Of a DNA stretch of 58,518 nucleotides, positions 8,690 to 16,566 are shown piece after piece; within the stretch, counting starts at the first letter, position 1; every line of letters starts with the position of its first letter. The translations under genes and the position numbers were made by a program. Source of the DNA: Anaerostipes sp. Its GTDB lineage: Bacteria > Bacillota > Clostridia > Lachnospirales > Lachnospiraceae. The stretch covers positions 1 through 58,518 of the forward strand of contig JAQVEG010000012.1 in NCBI GenBank assembly GCA_028697725.1, written 5' to 3'. The notes beneath the pieces were generated by a model. It made no database searches and was not told where the DNA came from. It saw only the letters and a list, made by a program, of their open reading frames with translations.

Positions 8690-8701
8690 GTTAATATTAA
8701 C
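8690..8701. promoter_or_regulatory. Perfect 12-bp palindrome near the regulator promoter
   Basis: GTTAATATTAAC is self-complementary and lies in the spacer of a weak minus-strand promoter (TAAAAT, 17 bases, TATACT) before the PRD regulator. It could be an autoregulatory operator; this is inference from position. Confidence 0.35.
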
Positions 8702-8777
8702 AAAATTTTAATGTTATCACAAGAAAAACTATTCAAAATGACGGAAACAAATTGCACCGATAAAAGTACAATCCTAA

Positions 8778-8814
8778 TTGTCTGACAAAAATGACTATGC
8801 TAAAATTCAGTCAT
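8778..8814 (+). promoter_or_regulatory. Promoter and operator-like repeats for the E1-PTS-RLP cluster
   Basis: TTGTCT (8778-8783), 17-base spacer, TAAAAT (8801-8806). The -35 is part of an 11-base dyad TTGTC-T-GACAA (8778-8788). A 6-12-6 inverted repeat ATGACT/AGTCAT (8791-8796 and 8809-8814) encloses the -10. These are plausible binding sites for the divergent PRD regulator. Confidence 0.5.
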
Positions 8815-8868
8815 AAGTTAAGGAAACCAAAGATAATCACATAGATTGAAAGGAGAACATTGACAATC

Positions 8869-9876
8869 ATGAATAATTATGAAATGTCCAAAGAAAAGTT
8901 ATTGGATTTTTACAGACAGATGGTTCGCATCCGAGCATTTGAAGATGAGGCAATTGAACTTGCAAAGATGAATTTAACTCGTGCAGCAGTTCATACCTAT
9001 AACGGGGAAGAGGCAATTGCAGTTGGCGTATGTGCGCATCTATCAGATAATGATTATATTACATCAACCCATAGAGGACATGGACACTGTATCGCAAAAG
9101 GTGCCGATATGAAAAAAATGTTTGCCGAGCTTATGGCAAGGGAAAGTGGATACTGCAAGGGAAAAGGTGGTTCCATGCATATTGCAGATATGTCAATTGG
9201 AATGTTAGGAGCGAATGGTATTGTTGGAGGGGGAATTCCAATTTCAGTTGGTGCAGGATTTGCATTGAAATACAATAAGACAAAAAATGTTGCGGTATGT
9301 TTTTTCGGTGATGGAGCCTGCAATGAAGGAACTTTCCATGAATCAGTTAACTTTGCATCTGTGTTTAAACTTCCAGTTATCTTCATTTGTGAAAATAACC
9401 AATATGCAATCTCTACCAGTGTAAAAAAATCAACGAACATAGAAAACATAAGTAGTAGGGCGGTTGGATACGGAATTGAAGGAATTACAGTAGATGGAAA
9501 TGATATTGAGGAAACTTATAGAGAGTTTGGAAAAGCCTGTGATAAGGTTCGAAATGGTGCTGGCCCAATTCTCATGGAAATGAAAACTTACAGAATGGCA
9601 GGTCATTATTATGGTGATAACGAAAATTACCGCACACGTGAAGAAGTAAATGCTTGGAAAGATAAATCACCAATTCTTCGTGCAGAGAAATTATTAAGTG
9701 AAACCTATGGATGCACAGAGGAAGATTTCAAGACAATGAAAAAAGAAGAAGAAAAGATTGTCTTAGCTGCAAGTGAAAGTGCAAAGAAAGAAAAAGAACC
9801 AGATCCAAAGGATTTACAAAACGATTTATATGATGCCACTTATGCAAATATCCAATGGAAAGCATTCGCAAAATAA
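8869..9876 (+). CDS. TPP-dependent dehydrogenase E1 component, alpha subunit (PdhA/AcoA type)
   Basis: A 335-residue alpha subunit of a heterotetrameric 2-oxoacid or acetoin dehydrogenase. It binds thiamine diphosphate: the GDGACNEGTFHESVNFA motif with a downstream ENNQYAIST lies at about 147-180. The loop HRGHGHCIAKGAD and KGGSMHIAD are also typical. The ATG at 8869 was chosen, although a TTG at 8860 in the same frame sits closer to the AAAGGAG. The family includes pyruvate, branched-chain and acetoin dehydrogenases. The presence of a private lipoyl protein, E2 and E3 shows a full complex, but its substrate is probably the product of the linked PTS/RLP pathway rather than housekeeping pyruvate. 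Confidence 0.88.
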   Translation: MNNYEMSKEKLLDFYRQMVRIRAFEDEAIELAKMNLTRAAVHTYNGEEAIAVGVCAHLSDNDYITSTHRGHGHCIAKGADMKKMFAELMARESGYCKGKGGSMHIADMSIGMLGANGIVGGGIPISVGAGFALKYNKTKNVAVCFFGDGACNEGTFHESVNFASVFKLPVIFICENNQYAISTSVKKSTNIENISSRAVGYGIEGITVDGNDIEETYREFGKACDKVRNGAGPILMEMKTYRMAGHYYGDNENYRTREEVNAWKDKSPILRAEKLLSETYGCTEEDFKTMKKEEEKIVLAASESAKKEKEPDPKDLQNDLYDATYANIQWKAFAK

Positions 9877-9893
9877 TAGAAGGAGGAATGAAA

Positions 9894-10862
9894 ATGAGAA
9901 AAATATCTATGCGTCAGGCAATCAATGAAGCACTTCATATCGCATTTAACAGTGATCCTTCTGTATTTTCGATTGGTGAAGATATTGCAACTTATGGGGG
10001 ACAGCTTCGATGCTCTTATGATTTAATTGACAATTTTGGAGAAGAAAGAATTATGGATACACCAATATCTGAAAATGCAATCATGGGGGTTGCAATCGGT
10101 GCATCCATGATGGGATTACGACCAGTTGTGGAATTGTCCTACATTGATTTTATCGGAGTTTGTTTTGACCAAATTATGAATCAAGCAGCCAAGCTAAGAT
10201 ACATGTATGGTGGAAATGTAAGTTTACCATTGGTTGTACGTACACAAGGTGGTGCCGGTTTAGGAAATGGAGCTCAGCATTCCCAATCTTTAGAGGCTTT
10301 ACTTGCTCATATTCCTGGTATTCGAGTGGTAATGCCATCCAATGCATATGATGCAAAGGGGTTGTTGCTAAGAGCAATTCGAGATAATAATCCAACAATT
10401 TTTATTGAACACAAAGCGTTATACAAGAAAAAATGTGAAGTACCAGATGAGATTTATGAGTGTGATTATAACTGTGATGTAAAACGAGAAGGCAAGGATA
10501 TTACAATTGTGGCTTATTCGTCCATGGTGGATCAAGCATTGAAAGCAGCAGAAACATTAGCCGAAGAAGGGGTAGAAGCGGAAGTTGTAGATGTTCGTTG
10601 TTTAGAGCCATTTGATGCAGATACAATTATCGCATCTGTAAATAAAACAGGAAAAGCAGTGGTAGCCCACGAGGCAAATGTAAAAGGTGGATTTGGGGCG
10701 GAGATTGCATCTGTGATTCAGGAAAAAGCATTTGATAAGTTAGAGAAACCGATTAAGCGAGTTGGAGCACCAAATGTTCCAGTACCGTTTTCTCCTGTAT
10801 TAGAAAATGCATTTGTACCAAATGCAGATAATATTTTAAAAGCAGTCAGATCTATTTTATAG
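9894..10862 (+). CDS. TPP-dependent dehydrogenase E1 component, beta subunit (PdhB/AcoB type)
   Basis: A 322-residue beta subunit that pairs with the preceding alpha subunit to build the E1 active site. Family stretches are MRQAINEALHIAF, GEDIATYGG, DTPISENAIMGVAIGASMMG, RTQGGAG and the transketolase C-terminal domain with VDVRCLEPFDADTI. The frame is open from 9855, but AGGAGG at 9881-9886 fits only the ATG at 9894 (7-base spacing), which is also where family members start. Stop and start of the alpha/beta genes are 17 bases apart, so they are cotranscribed. Confidence 0.9.
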   Translation: MRKISMRQAINEALHIAFNSDPSVFSIGEDIATYGGQLRCSYDLIDNFGEERIMDTPISENAIMGVAIGASMMGLRPVVELSYIDFIGVCFDQIMNQAAKLRYMYGGNVSLPLVVRTQGGAGLGNGAQHSQSLEALLAHIPGIRVVMPSNAYDAKGLLLRAIRDNNPTIFIEHKALYKKKCEVPDEIYECDYNCDVKREGKDITIVAYSSMVDQALKAAETLAEEGVEAEVVDVRCLEPFDADTIIASVNKTGKAVVAHEANVKGGFGAEIASVIQEKAFDKLEKPIKRVGAPNVPVPFSPVLENAFVPNADNILKAVRSIL

Positions 10863-10884
10863 AGAACGGGGAGAAAGGAGAATT

Positions 10885-12249
10885 ATGGATACAGCAGATT
10901 TAATTGTCATTGGTGGAGGACCGGCAGGTTACTTGGCAGCACAAAGAGCAGCGGAAGGTGGGATGCAGGCAGTTTTATTTGAAGAGAAGAATCTTGGCGG
11001 AGTATGTTTAAATGAAGGGTGTGTGCCAACAAAAACTCTTTTGAATTGTGCAAAGATTTATCATCATGCAAAATGTGGACAAGCATTTGGTGTTTCTGCC
11101 GAACATGTTGAATTACATATACCTCAAGTGATTGCAAGAAAGAATAAAGTGGTGAAAACACTGGTTTCTGGAGTTGCCATGACAATGAAAAAAAATAAAG
11201 TCAAAGTTATCAGTCAAAAGGCAGTGATTGAGAAGGAAGTAGAGGATGGATTTCTTGTAAAGTCAGAAGAACAAGAATATAAAGCAAAAAATATTTTAAT
11301 TGCATCTGGATCAGAAGCTGTTATACCTAATATTCCGGGAACAAAGGAAAGTTTAGAACAGGGACTTGCAGTTACAAGCAGAGAGATTTTAGATGAGGAG
11401 ACTTTGCCGGAGAAACTTACCATCATTGGAGCAGGAGTCATTGGACTTGAAATGGCAACATATTTTAACACCGTTGGTGTAGAAGTCACCGTGGTTGAAA
11501 TGTTAGATAAAGTAGCAGGGTCAATGGATGTGAAACTTTCAAAGCTCCTTGAAAAAGAGCTTAAGAAAAAAGGAATTCAATTTATGCTTGATACAAAGGT
11601 AGTTGAATTAAAAGGAAGTTCTTTGGTGTGTGAAAAAAATGGAGAGATAATCAATGTAGAAGGGGACAAAATTTTATTCTGTATTGGACGAAGACCGGTG
11701 ATACAAGGGTTAGGTCTTGAAAATATAGGAGTTAAAGTGGAGAAAGGGATTGTAACAGATGAGCATTTGTGTACTTCAGTTAAAGGTGTATATGCGGCAG
11801 GAGATGTCAATGGAAAAATTATGTTAGCACATACTGGATATAGAGAGAGTGAAGTGGCAGTTCATCATATGCTTGGAATTGAAGATAAAATGGATTATAA
11901 CGTAATTCCATCTGTAGTTTATACATTTCCAGAAATGGCATCTGTAGGAGAAACATTAGAATCTGCAAAGGAAAAAGGATTAGAAGTCAAGGTTGCTGAG
12001 CTTCCAATGATGTATTCTGGCAGGTTCGTTGCCGAAAATGACAAAGAATCAGGAACGTGTAAACTTCTCTTAGATACTAAGACAAATTGTCTCGCAGGTG
12101 CTCATTTACTTGGAACTTATGCATCAGAGCTTATCTGGGGACTTGCAGCACTGATTGGACAAAAAGTAACGGTGGATGAAATTAAAAAAATTGTATTTCC
12201 ACATCCATCTGTTAGTGAAATTGTAAAAGAAACGATATTTAAATTATAA
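10885..12249 (+). CDS. lpdA: Dihydrolipoamide dehydrogenase (E3)
   Basis: A 454-residue flavoprotein that reoxidises dihydrolipoyl groups with NAD. Visible are the FAD-binding GGGPAGYLAA, the redox disulfide GGVCLNEGCVPTK, the NAD-binding GAGVIGLEMATYF, the second FAD motif AAGDVNGK, and near the C-terminus the interface pair HPSVSE in place of the usual His-Pro-x-x-Ser-Glu. Length is normal. It has no N-terminal lipoyl extension, unlike some acetoin-cluster E3 proteins. It lies between E1 beta and the separate lipoyl protein, so it serves this complex. Confidence 0.93.
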   Translation: MDTADLIVIGGGPAGYLAAQRAAEGGMQAVLFEEKNLGGVCLNEGCVPTKTLLNCAKIYHHAKCGQAFGVSAEHVELHIPQVIARKNKVVKTLVSGVAMTMKKNKVKVISQKAVIEKEVEDGFLVKSEEQEYKAKNILIASGSEAVIPNIPGTKESLEQGLAVTSREILDEETLPEKLTIIGAGVIGLEMATYFNTVGVEVTVVEMLDKVAGSMDVKLSKLLEKELKKKGIQFMLDTKVVELKGSSLVCEKNGEIINVEGDKILFCIGRRPVIQGLGLENIGVKVEKGIVTDEHLCTSVKGVYAAGDVNGKIMLAHTGYRESEVAVHHMLGIEDKMDYNVIPSVVYTFPEMASVGETLESAKEKGLEVKVAELPMMYSGRFVAENDKESGTCKLLLDTKTNCLAGAHLLGTYASELIWGLAALIGQKVTVDEIKKIVFPHPSVSEIVKETIFKL

Positions 12250-12275
12250 AACAAATTTGAAAGGAGAAATTTATT

Positions 12276-12518
12276 ATGAAGAAAGAAGTGATTATGCCTA
12301 AGATTGGTCTTGATATGGAGGAAGGAACAATTTTGGAGTGGAAGAAAGCAATTGGAGACAAAGTTGAAAAAGGAGAGATTCTTCTTGAAATTGAAACAGA
12401 TAAAGCAGTAACTGAAGTTGAATCTGCATTAGATGGTACATTAGTTGAAATTGTGGCTGATGAAGGCGATACTGTCGAAATTACAAAAACCATTGCGTGG
12501 GTGGAAGTCGATGAGTGA
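12276..12518 (+). CDS. Free-standing lipoyl-domain protein (80 aa)
   Basis: An 80-residue protein that is nothing but one lipoyl domain: a beta-strand start VIMPKIGLDMEEGTI, then the hairpin with the lipoyl-accepting Lys43 in EIETDKAVTEVES. In ordinary complexes this domain is the N-terminus of E2. Here the frame ends with GAT GAG TGA, and the E2 core begins in another frame at ATG 12511, overlapping by eight bases. The short length, good RBS (GGAG) and own ATG argue for a real small carrier protein, like GcvH in principle, rather than a broken gene. It would be modified by the LplA encoded at 18598-19584. Confidence 0.9.
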   Translation: MKKEVIMPKIGLDMEEGTILEWKKAIGDKVEKGEILLEIETDKAVTEVESALDGTLVEIVADEGDTVEITKTIAWVEVDE

Positions 12519-13161
12519 GAAAAAATTAAGCCCATTGGGTAAGAGCATGGGAAAACAGATGATTAAGAGCTGGGAGGCTCCACAATATACACACTGCGCA
12601 ATAGTGAATTGTGAGAACATGATGACATATAGAAAAAACTTACCAAAAAAGATGTCATATACCACAATTTTAATTAAAGCAGTTGCGGATACAATCGCTG
12701 AGTATCCGATTATGAATGCATCTTGGGATGATGGAACAAAGATTATTATGAATGATCATATTAATATGGGAGTTGCCGTTGATACCAAACGAGGATTATT
12801 AGTTCCAGTAATCAATGATGTAGATGATATTTCTTTAGATCAAGTGCATGAGCGCATGGAAGTAATCAAAGGAAAATCTGAAAAAGGGAACTTTGGTATG
12901 GAAGACTTGAAGGGAGGAACATTTATTGTAAGTAATTTAGGAATGTATAATATTCATCAATTCTCTGCTATTGTAAATGCACCAAATGGAGCGATTATCT
13001 CCGTAGGAAAAATGGAGGAAGTACCGATAGTAAAGAATGGGGAAATTGTGATTGGACACACCATGGTTATTTCTTTAAATATGGATCATCGTGTCATTGA
13101 TGGAGCAACAGGAGCGAAGTTCTTAACGGCACTTGTAGAGAGATTAGAGACTTTATCATAA
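12511..13161 (+). CDS. E2 acyltransferase catalytic core without lipoyl or subunit-binding domain
   Basis: A 216-residue 2-oxoacid dehydrogenase acyltransferase domain. It carries the active-site motif DHRVIDG (His193, Asp197) and the preceding MNASWDDG, INMGVAVDTKRGLLVPV and GGTFIVSNLGMY stretches. Classical E2 has lipoyl, peripheral subunit-binding and catalytic domains; this protein has only the last. The frame is open from 12445, but the ATG at 12511 overlaps the lipoyl-protein stop and gives a natural start (MSEKKLSPLGKSM). How E1 and E3 dock without a subunit-binding domain is unclear. Confidence 0.87.
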   Translation: MSEKKLSPLGKSMGKQMIKSWEAPQYTHCAIVNCENMMTYRKNLPKKMSYTTILIKAVADTIAEYPIMNASWDDGTKIIMNDHINMGVAVDTKRGLLVPVINDVDDISLDQVHERMEVIKGKSEKGNFGMEDLKGGTFIVSNLGMYNIHQFSAIVNAPNGAIISVGKMEEVPIVKNGEIVIGHTMVISLNMDHRVIDGATGAKFLTALVERLETLS

Positions 13162-13185
13162 AAGTGATAGGAAAGGAAGAATGAG

Positions 13186-14232
13186 ATGAAAGCAGCGGTA
13201 TTATATGGTGCAGAAGATTTACGGTATGAAGATGTTGAAACGCCGGCTTGCCCTGAAAATGGAATTTTGGTTAAGACGATTGCATGTGGAATTTGTGGTT
13301 CTGATTTACGAACATATGGAGGCGGGTCCGCTAAAGCACAATATCCTTCGATTTCTGGACATGAAATTGCAGGAGAGATTATAGAGAGTAAAAATGATAA
13401 TTTTCATGTGGGAACAAAATTGTCCATTGCACCGGTTATTGCATGTGGAAAGTGCTGGTATTGTAAAAATGGAATTCAAAATCAGTGTGACAATATGAGA
13501 ATGATTGGAACAGCAGAAGGGATTCCAGGTGGGTTTGCTGAATATGTGTCATTTACAGATGACATGCTGGAAAATGGCTGCTTCACAGTGATTCCAGAGG
13601 GAGTAGATTCAATTGACACAGTAATTGCAGAAACAGCATCCTCTGTTTTAAATGCCCAAATGAATACCGGAATCGTTATGGAAGATTTGGTTGTGGTAAT
13701 TGGAGCAGGAACCATTGGTTGTTTACATGGAGAGATTGCAAAAATTCGTGGAACAAAAGAAGTAATGATTGTGGAAATGAACCCTGAGAAAGCAGAACTT
13801 GCAAAGAAACAAGGATTTGAAAATGTTTACACCATGAGCAGTAGTGATCCTGAATTAGAAAGAATCATTATGCAGAAGACAAATAATAGAGGTGCTGACG
13901 TTGTAATTTGTGCATGTCCAGTAGGTCAGGCACAGGCAGATGCAATTAAGCTGACTAGAAAACGTGGGAAGGTTATTTTCTTTGGAGGAATATCCGCAAA
14001 GAGTGCTACGATTATTGACACAAATGCAATTCATTATAAGGAAATTACAGTATATGGAGCTTCCGCTTATTCACCTGAGGTAAATAAAAAGGCGCTAAGT
14101 CTTGTCTTAAGTGGACAGTTAAATGCAAAGAAATTTATTACAGCTCGTTATGAACTAAAGGATCTGAAACAAGGATATGAAGATATGCGTGCAGGGAAAA
14201 TGATCAAAGGTGTTGTCGTATTTGAATCATAA
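13186..14232 (+). CDS. Zinc-dependent medium-chain dehydrogenase
   Basis: A 348-residue MDR alcohol/polyol dehydrogenase of the sorbitol dehydrogenase-like group. Catalytic zinc ligands are visible in GICGSD (Cys37) and GHEIAGE. The structural zinc loop is CGKCWYCKNGIQNQC. The Rossmann motif reads VVIGAGTIGCLHGEIA with Glu at the end of beta-2 (IVEMN), favouring NAD. In this operon it is the natural enzyme to oxidise a hydroxyl of the PTS product, generating the keto compound for the RLP. That order is inferred from context. Confidence 0.87.
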   Translation: MKAAVLYGAEDLRYEDVETPACPENGILVKTIACGICGSDLRTYGGGSAKAQYPSISGHEIAGEIIESKNDNFHVGTKLSIAPVIACGKCWYCKNGIQNQCDNMRMIGTAEGIPGGFAEYVSFTDDMLENGCFTVIPEGVDSIDTVIAETASSVLNAQMNTGIVMEDLVVVIGAGTIGCLHGEIAKIRGTKEVMIVEMNPEKAELAKKQGFENVYTMSSSDPELERIIMQKTNNRGADVVICACPVGQAQADAIKLTRKRGKVIFFGGISAKSATIIDTNAIHYKEITVYGASAYSPEVNKKALSLVLSGQLNAKKFITARYELKDLKQGYEDMRAGKMIKGVVVFES

Positions 14233-14249
14233 AAGAATGAGGTGATTTT

Positions 14250-14543
14250 ATGGAGAAAAAAACAATTTTAGTATTATGTGGAGCGGGATTTGCAACATCA
14301 ACGGTTGGTGCCAAAATGGCAGAAGACGTATGTAAAGAAATCGGGGTCAAAGGAAACGTACAAAAAAGACCAGCAACACAGGGTAAAACAGCGATAAAAC
14401 AATTAAAACCAGATGCAATTTTATTGATGGCAAAGCTAACTTTAGATTTTGGAGATATACCAGTTGTAAATGGAATTCCTTTAATTACAGGACGTGAAAA
14501 GGATAAAGTAAAACAAGAACTAATTCATGCATTGACAAAATAA
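14250..14543 (+). CDS. PTS IIB component, galactitol family
   Basis: A 97-residue cytoplasmic phosphocarrier. The active cysteine is Cys10 in ILVLCGAGFATSTVGAK, the GatB pattern. It takes phosphate from the IIA protein encoded next and passes it to the sugar bound in IIC. Length and spacing are normal. Confidence 0.9.
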   Translation: MEKKTILVLCGAGFATSTVGAKMAEDVCKEIGVKGNVQKRPATQGKTAIKQLKPDAILLMAKLTLDFGDIPVVNGIPLITGREKDKVKQELIHALTK

Positions 14544-14583
14544 AAGATACGAGAGCATAACAAACATATTACAAGGTTAGGAG

Positions 14584-15060
14584 GTGATTCATATCGAATC
14601 GAGTATAAATGTACCTCAAATAATTGGGTATAAAGTCAAAGGTACAAAAAGAGATCAGGTGCTGCATGAAATGGCAGATTATTTAGCAGATCGGGGAATG
14701 GTTAAAGCTACATATGGTGATTCTGTCATTGCACGTGAAAATACATTTGCAACAGGAATATGTACAGAACCAAATGCTGTGGCAATTCCTCACTGCGAAC
14801 GAGACGGTGTGTTAAAGACAGCAATTCTGGTGGGGCAGGCACCAGAAGAGGGCGTTACATTTGAACGAATTGATGTGGACAATGAGTATGTACAGGCGAA
14901 GGCAATTTTTATGCTTGCAGTGGATACTAATCAGGGACAGTTAGAGGTAATTTCAAAGTTGATGGAGGTCATTCAAAATCAGCAAGTTGTACAGGGAATT
15001 ATTGATGCAAAGGAGTGTGACGATATTAAAAATATTGTTGAGAGGGCATTTTGTAGTTAA
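14584..15060 (+). CDS. PTS IIA component, fructose/mannitol-galactitol type
   Basis: A 158-residue EIIA protein with the phosphorylated His70 in NAVAIPHCERD and the usual FATGI upstream. It is phosphorylated by HPr and hands the group to the IIB protein. The start is odd: the only standard start codon in frame is GTG 14584, directly touching AGGAGG (14578-14583) with no spacer. Translation may use a rare codon a few triplets downstream (ATT 14587 or ATC 14593). The protein family call does not depend on this. Confidence 0.88.
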   Translation: MIHIESSINVPQIIGYKVKGTKRDQVLHEMADYLADRGMVKATYGDSVIARENTFATGICTEPNAVAIPHCERDGVLKTAILVGQAPEEGVTFERIDVDNEYVQAKAIFMLAVDTNQGQLEVISKLMEVIQNQQVVQGIIDAKECDDIKNIVERAFCS

Positions 15061-15092
15061 ATATAAAAATGTTTCAAAGAAAGGAGAATTAT

Positions 15093-16361
15093 ATGAATGC
15101 TTTTTTTAGTGGCTTATCCACGGTAATGTCAAGTTTGGGGTCTAATGGAATTTTGCCAATTGGTCTGTTTGTGTTAGCACTTGTCTTTCGGATGAAAATA
15201 AGTGATGCAATTCGAGCAGCATTAACAGGTACAGTTGGTATGGTAGGTATGAATCTTACAACGGATATGTTAGTTGCCAAGATGACACCTGCCACAGAGG
15301 CTATGGTGCATCGTTTAGGATGGAATTTATCCATTGTAGATACGGGCTGGTCGTTAATCTCGTATGCATGGGGATCTCCGGTAGGAGGTATTTTAATTGT
15401 TGTAGGAATTGTTTTGAACTTAATATTGTTGGTAACGAATTTTACAAAGACATTAATGATTGACTTTTGGAATTACTGGTCGTTTTTAGCATGTGGTGCA
15501 TTGATTTATGGAGCAACAGAGAATGTTCCATGTGCAATCATTGCAACATCAATTTATATGATAATTACATGGAAGTGGTCTGATATTGTTGCACCAATTT
15601 TCCAAGAAGCAAGCGGAATGGAAGCTTGTACATGGCCAACAGGAGCGATTATCGCACCAGCTATGATTGGATTCCCAGTCATTAAATTGTGTCAAAAGAT
15701 TCCTGGATTAAAAGATGTAAAAGCTGATCCAGATTCTTTACAAGAAAAATTTGGTATTTTTGGTGAAACAATGGTTATGGGATTTATTATTGGTGTTATC
15801 ATTGGGATTTTAGCGGCATTTGATCCAGTTAACATTTTTCTATTAGGTGTCAACATGGGAGCTGTTATGATTCTGCTTCCAAGAATGATTGCCATTATGA
15901 TGGAAGGGTTATTGCCAATTGCGGGAGCGGCACAAGAATTTTGTGAAAAACGGCTTCATGGTAAGAAGATTTGGATTGGTATTGATGCATCAACATTGAT
16001 GGGTAATTCATGTAACATGACAGTTATCATGTTAATGACACCAATTGTAACTGCTATGTCAATTATTCCAGGAAATAAAATGTTAGCGGTTGCGTCTTTA
16101 GTTGCAATTCCTTGGTTTATTATTCCACTGGCATATTATGCAAAGGATAATGTAGTTCATACATTAATTGCAGCCATTGTCGTATTTGCAGTTTACTTCT
16201 TGTGTGCGACAGCTTTGGCAGAAGCTCATACAAATATTGCATATATTTGTGGATCCCTTAAGAATACAAATACATTAACAAGTTGTTTATCTGAAGGTGG
16301 AAATCCAATTACGTGGATTATGTATCAGCTTTTGAAGGTAATTGGCCTTGCAACTGTTTAG
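15093..16361 (+). CDS. PTS IIC component, galactitol (GatC) family
   Basis: A 422-residue polytopic permease of the PTS galactitol IIC family. Characteristic segments are GSNGILPIGLFVLAL, the DTGWSLISYAWGSPVGG region, KFGIFGETMVMGFIIG and GIDASTLMGNSCN. It is homologous to, but distinct from, the second GatC protein at 28687-30048. An upstream in-frame ATG at 15069 is ignored because AAAGGAG (15079-15085) is spaced for ATG 15093. GatC relatives carry galactitol, D-arabinitol and other polyols; the substrate here is unknown. Confidence 0.9.
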   Translation: MNAFFSGLSTVMSSLGSNGILPIGLFVLALVFRMKISDAIRAALTGTVGMVGMNLTTDMLVAKMTPATEAMVHRLGWNLSIVDTGWSLISYAWGSPVGGILIVVGIVLNLILLVTNFTKTLMIDFWNYWSFLACGALIYGATENVPCAIIATSIYMIITWKWSDIVAPIFQEASGMEACTWPTGAIIAPAMIGFPVIKLCQKIPGLKDVKADPDSLQEKFGIFGETMVMGFIIGVIIGILAAFDPVNIFLLGVNMGAVMILLPRMIAIMMEGLLPIAGAAQEFCEKRLHGKKIWIGIDASTLMGNSCNMTVIMLMTPIVTAMSIIPGNKMLAVASLVAIPWFIIPLAYYAKDNVVHTLIAAIVVFAVYFLCATALAEAHTNIAYICGSLKNTNTLTSCLSEGGNPITWIMYQLLKVIGLATV

Positions 16362-16369
16362 GAAAGTGC

Positions 16370-16409
16370 AAATCAATGGAAATAACAAAGTTGTTATTTC
16401 CATTGATTT
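16370..16409 (+). other. Perfect 19-bp hairpin without a U tract
   Basis: 16370-16388 pairs perfectly with 16391-16409 around a 2-base loop, eight bases after the IIC stop. No T-run follows, so it is more likely an RNA-processing or 3'-end stabilising element within the operon than a classical terminator. Confidence 0.6.
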
Positions 16410-16434
16410 CATAATGAAGTAAGGAGATATAAAT

Positions 16435-16551
16435 ATGAGTTTTACAGTATTTTTATGTATATTGGCAGTCGCTGGATTTGCATGGACGTTACTTCTTAGA
16501 AAGTATCGAGAGCAAAAGCAAAATAATAGAAGACAGATGTATAAAAAGTAG
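16435..16551 (+). CDS. 38-residue single-pass membrane peptide
   Basis: A small gene with its own AAGGAG (16421-16426, 8-base spacing) and ATG. The product starts MSFTVFLCILAVAGFAWTLL, one clear membrane helix, followed by a basic tail ending RRQMYKK. The gene is only 15 bases from the RLP start and 38 after the hairpin, so it belongs to the operon. The shape (one helix, basic cytoplasmic end) resembles small accessory subunits of membrane transporters. It could assist IIC. No family recognised. Confidence 0.6.
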   Translation: MSFTVFLCILAVAGFAWTLLLRKYREQKQNNRRQMYKK

Positions 16552-16566
16552 GAAGGGAGAGTATCA

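Noticed and set aside
8655..8868. Sigma-54 promoter for the PRD-controlled cluster
   Set aside because: No convincing GG-N10-GC pair; a sigma-A-like promoter is present and the regulator lacks a visible sigma-54 activation domain.
12445..12510. Longer start for the E2 core
   Set aside because: It would overlap most of the end of the lipoyl gene; ATG 12511 gives the usual coupled overlap.
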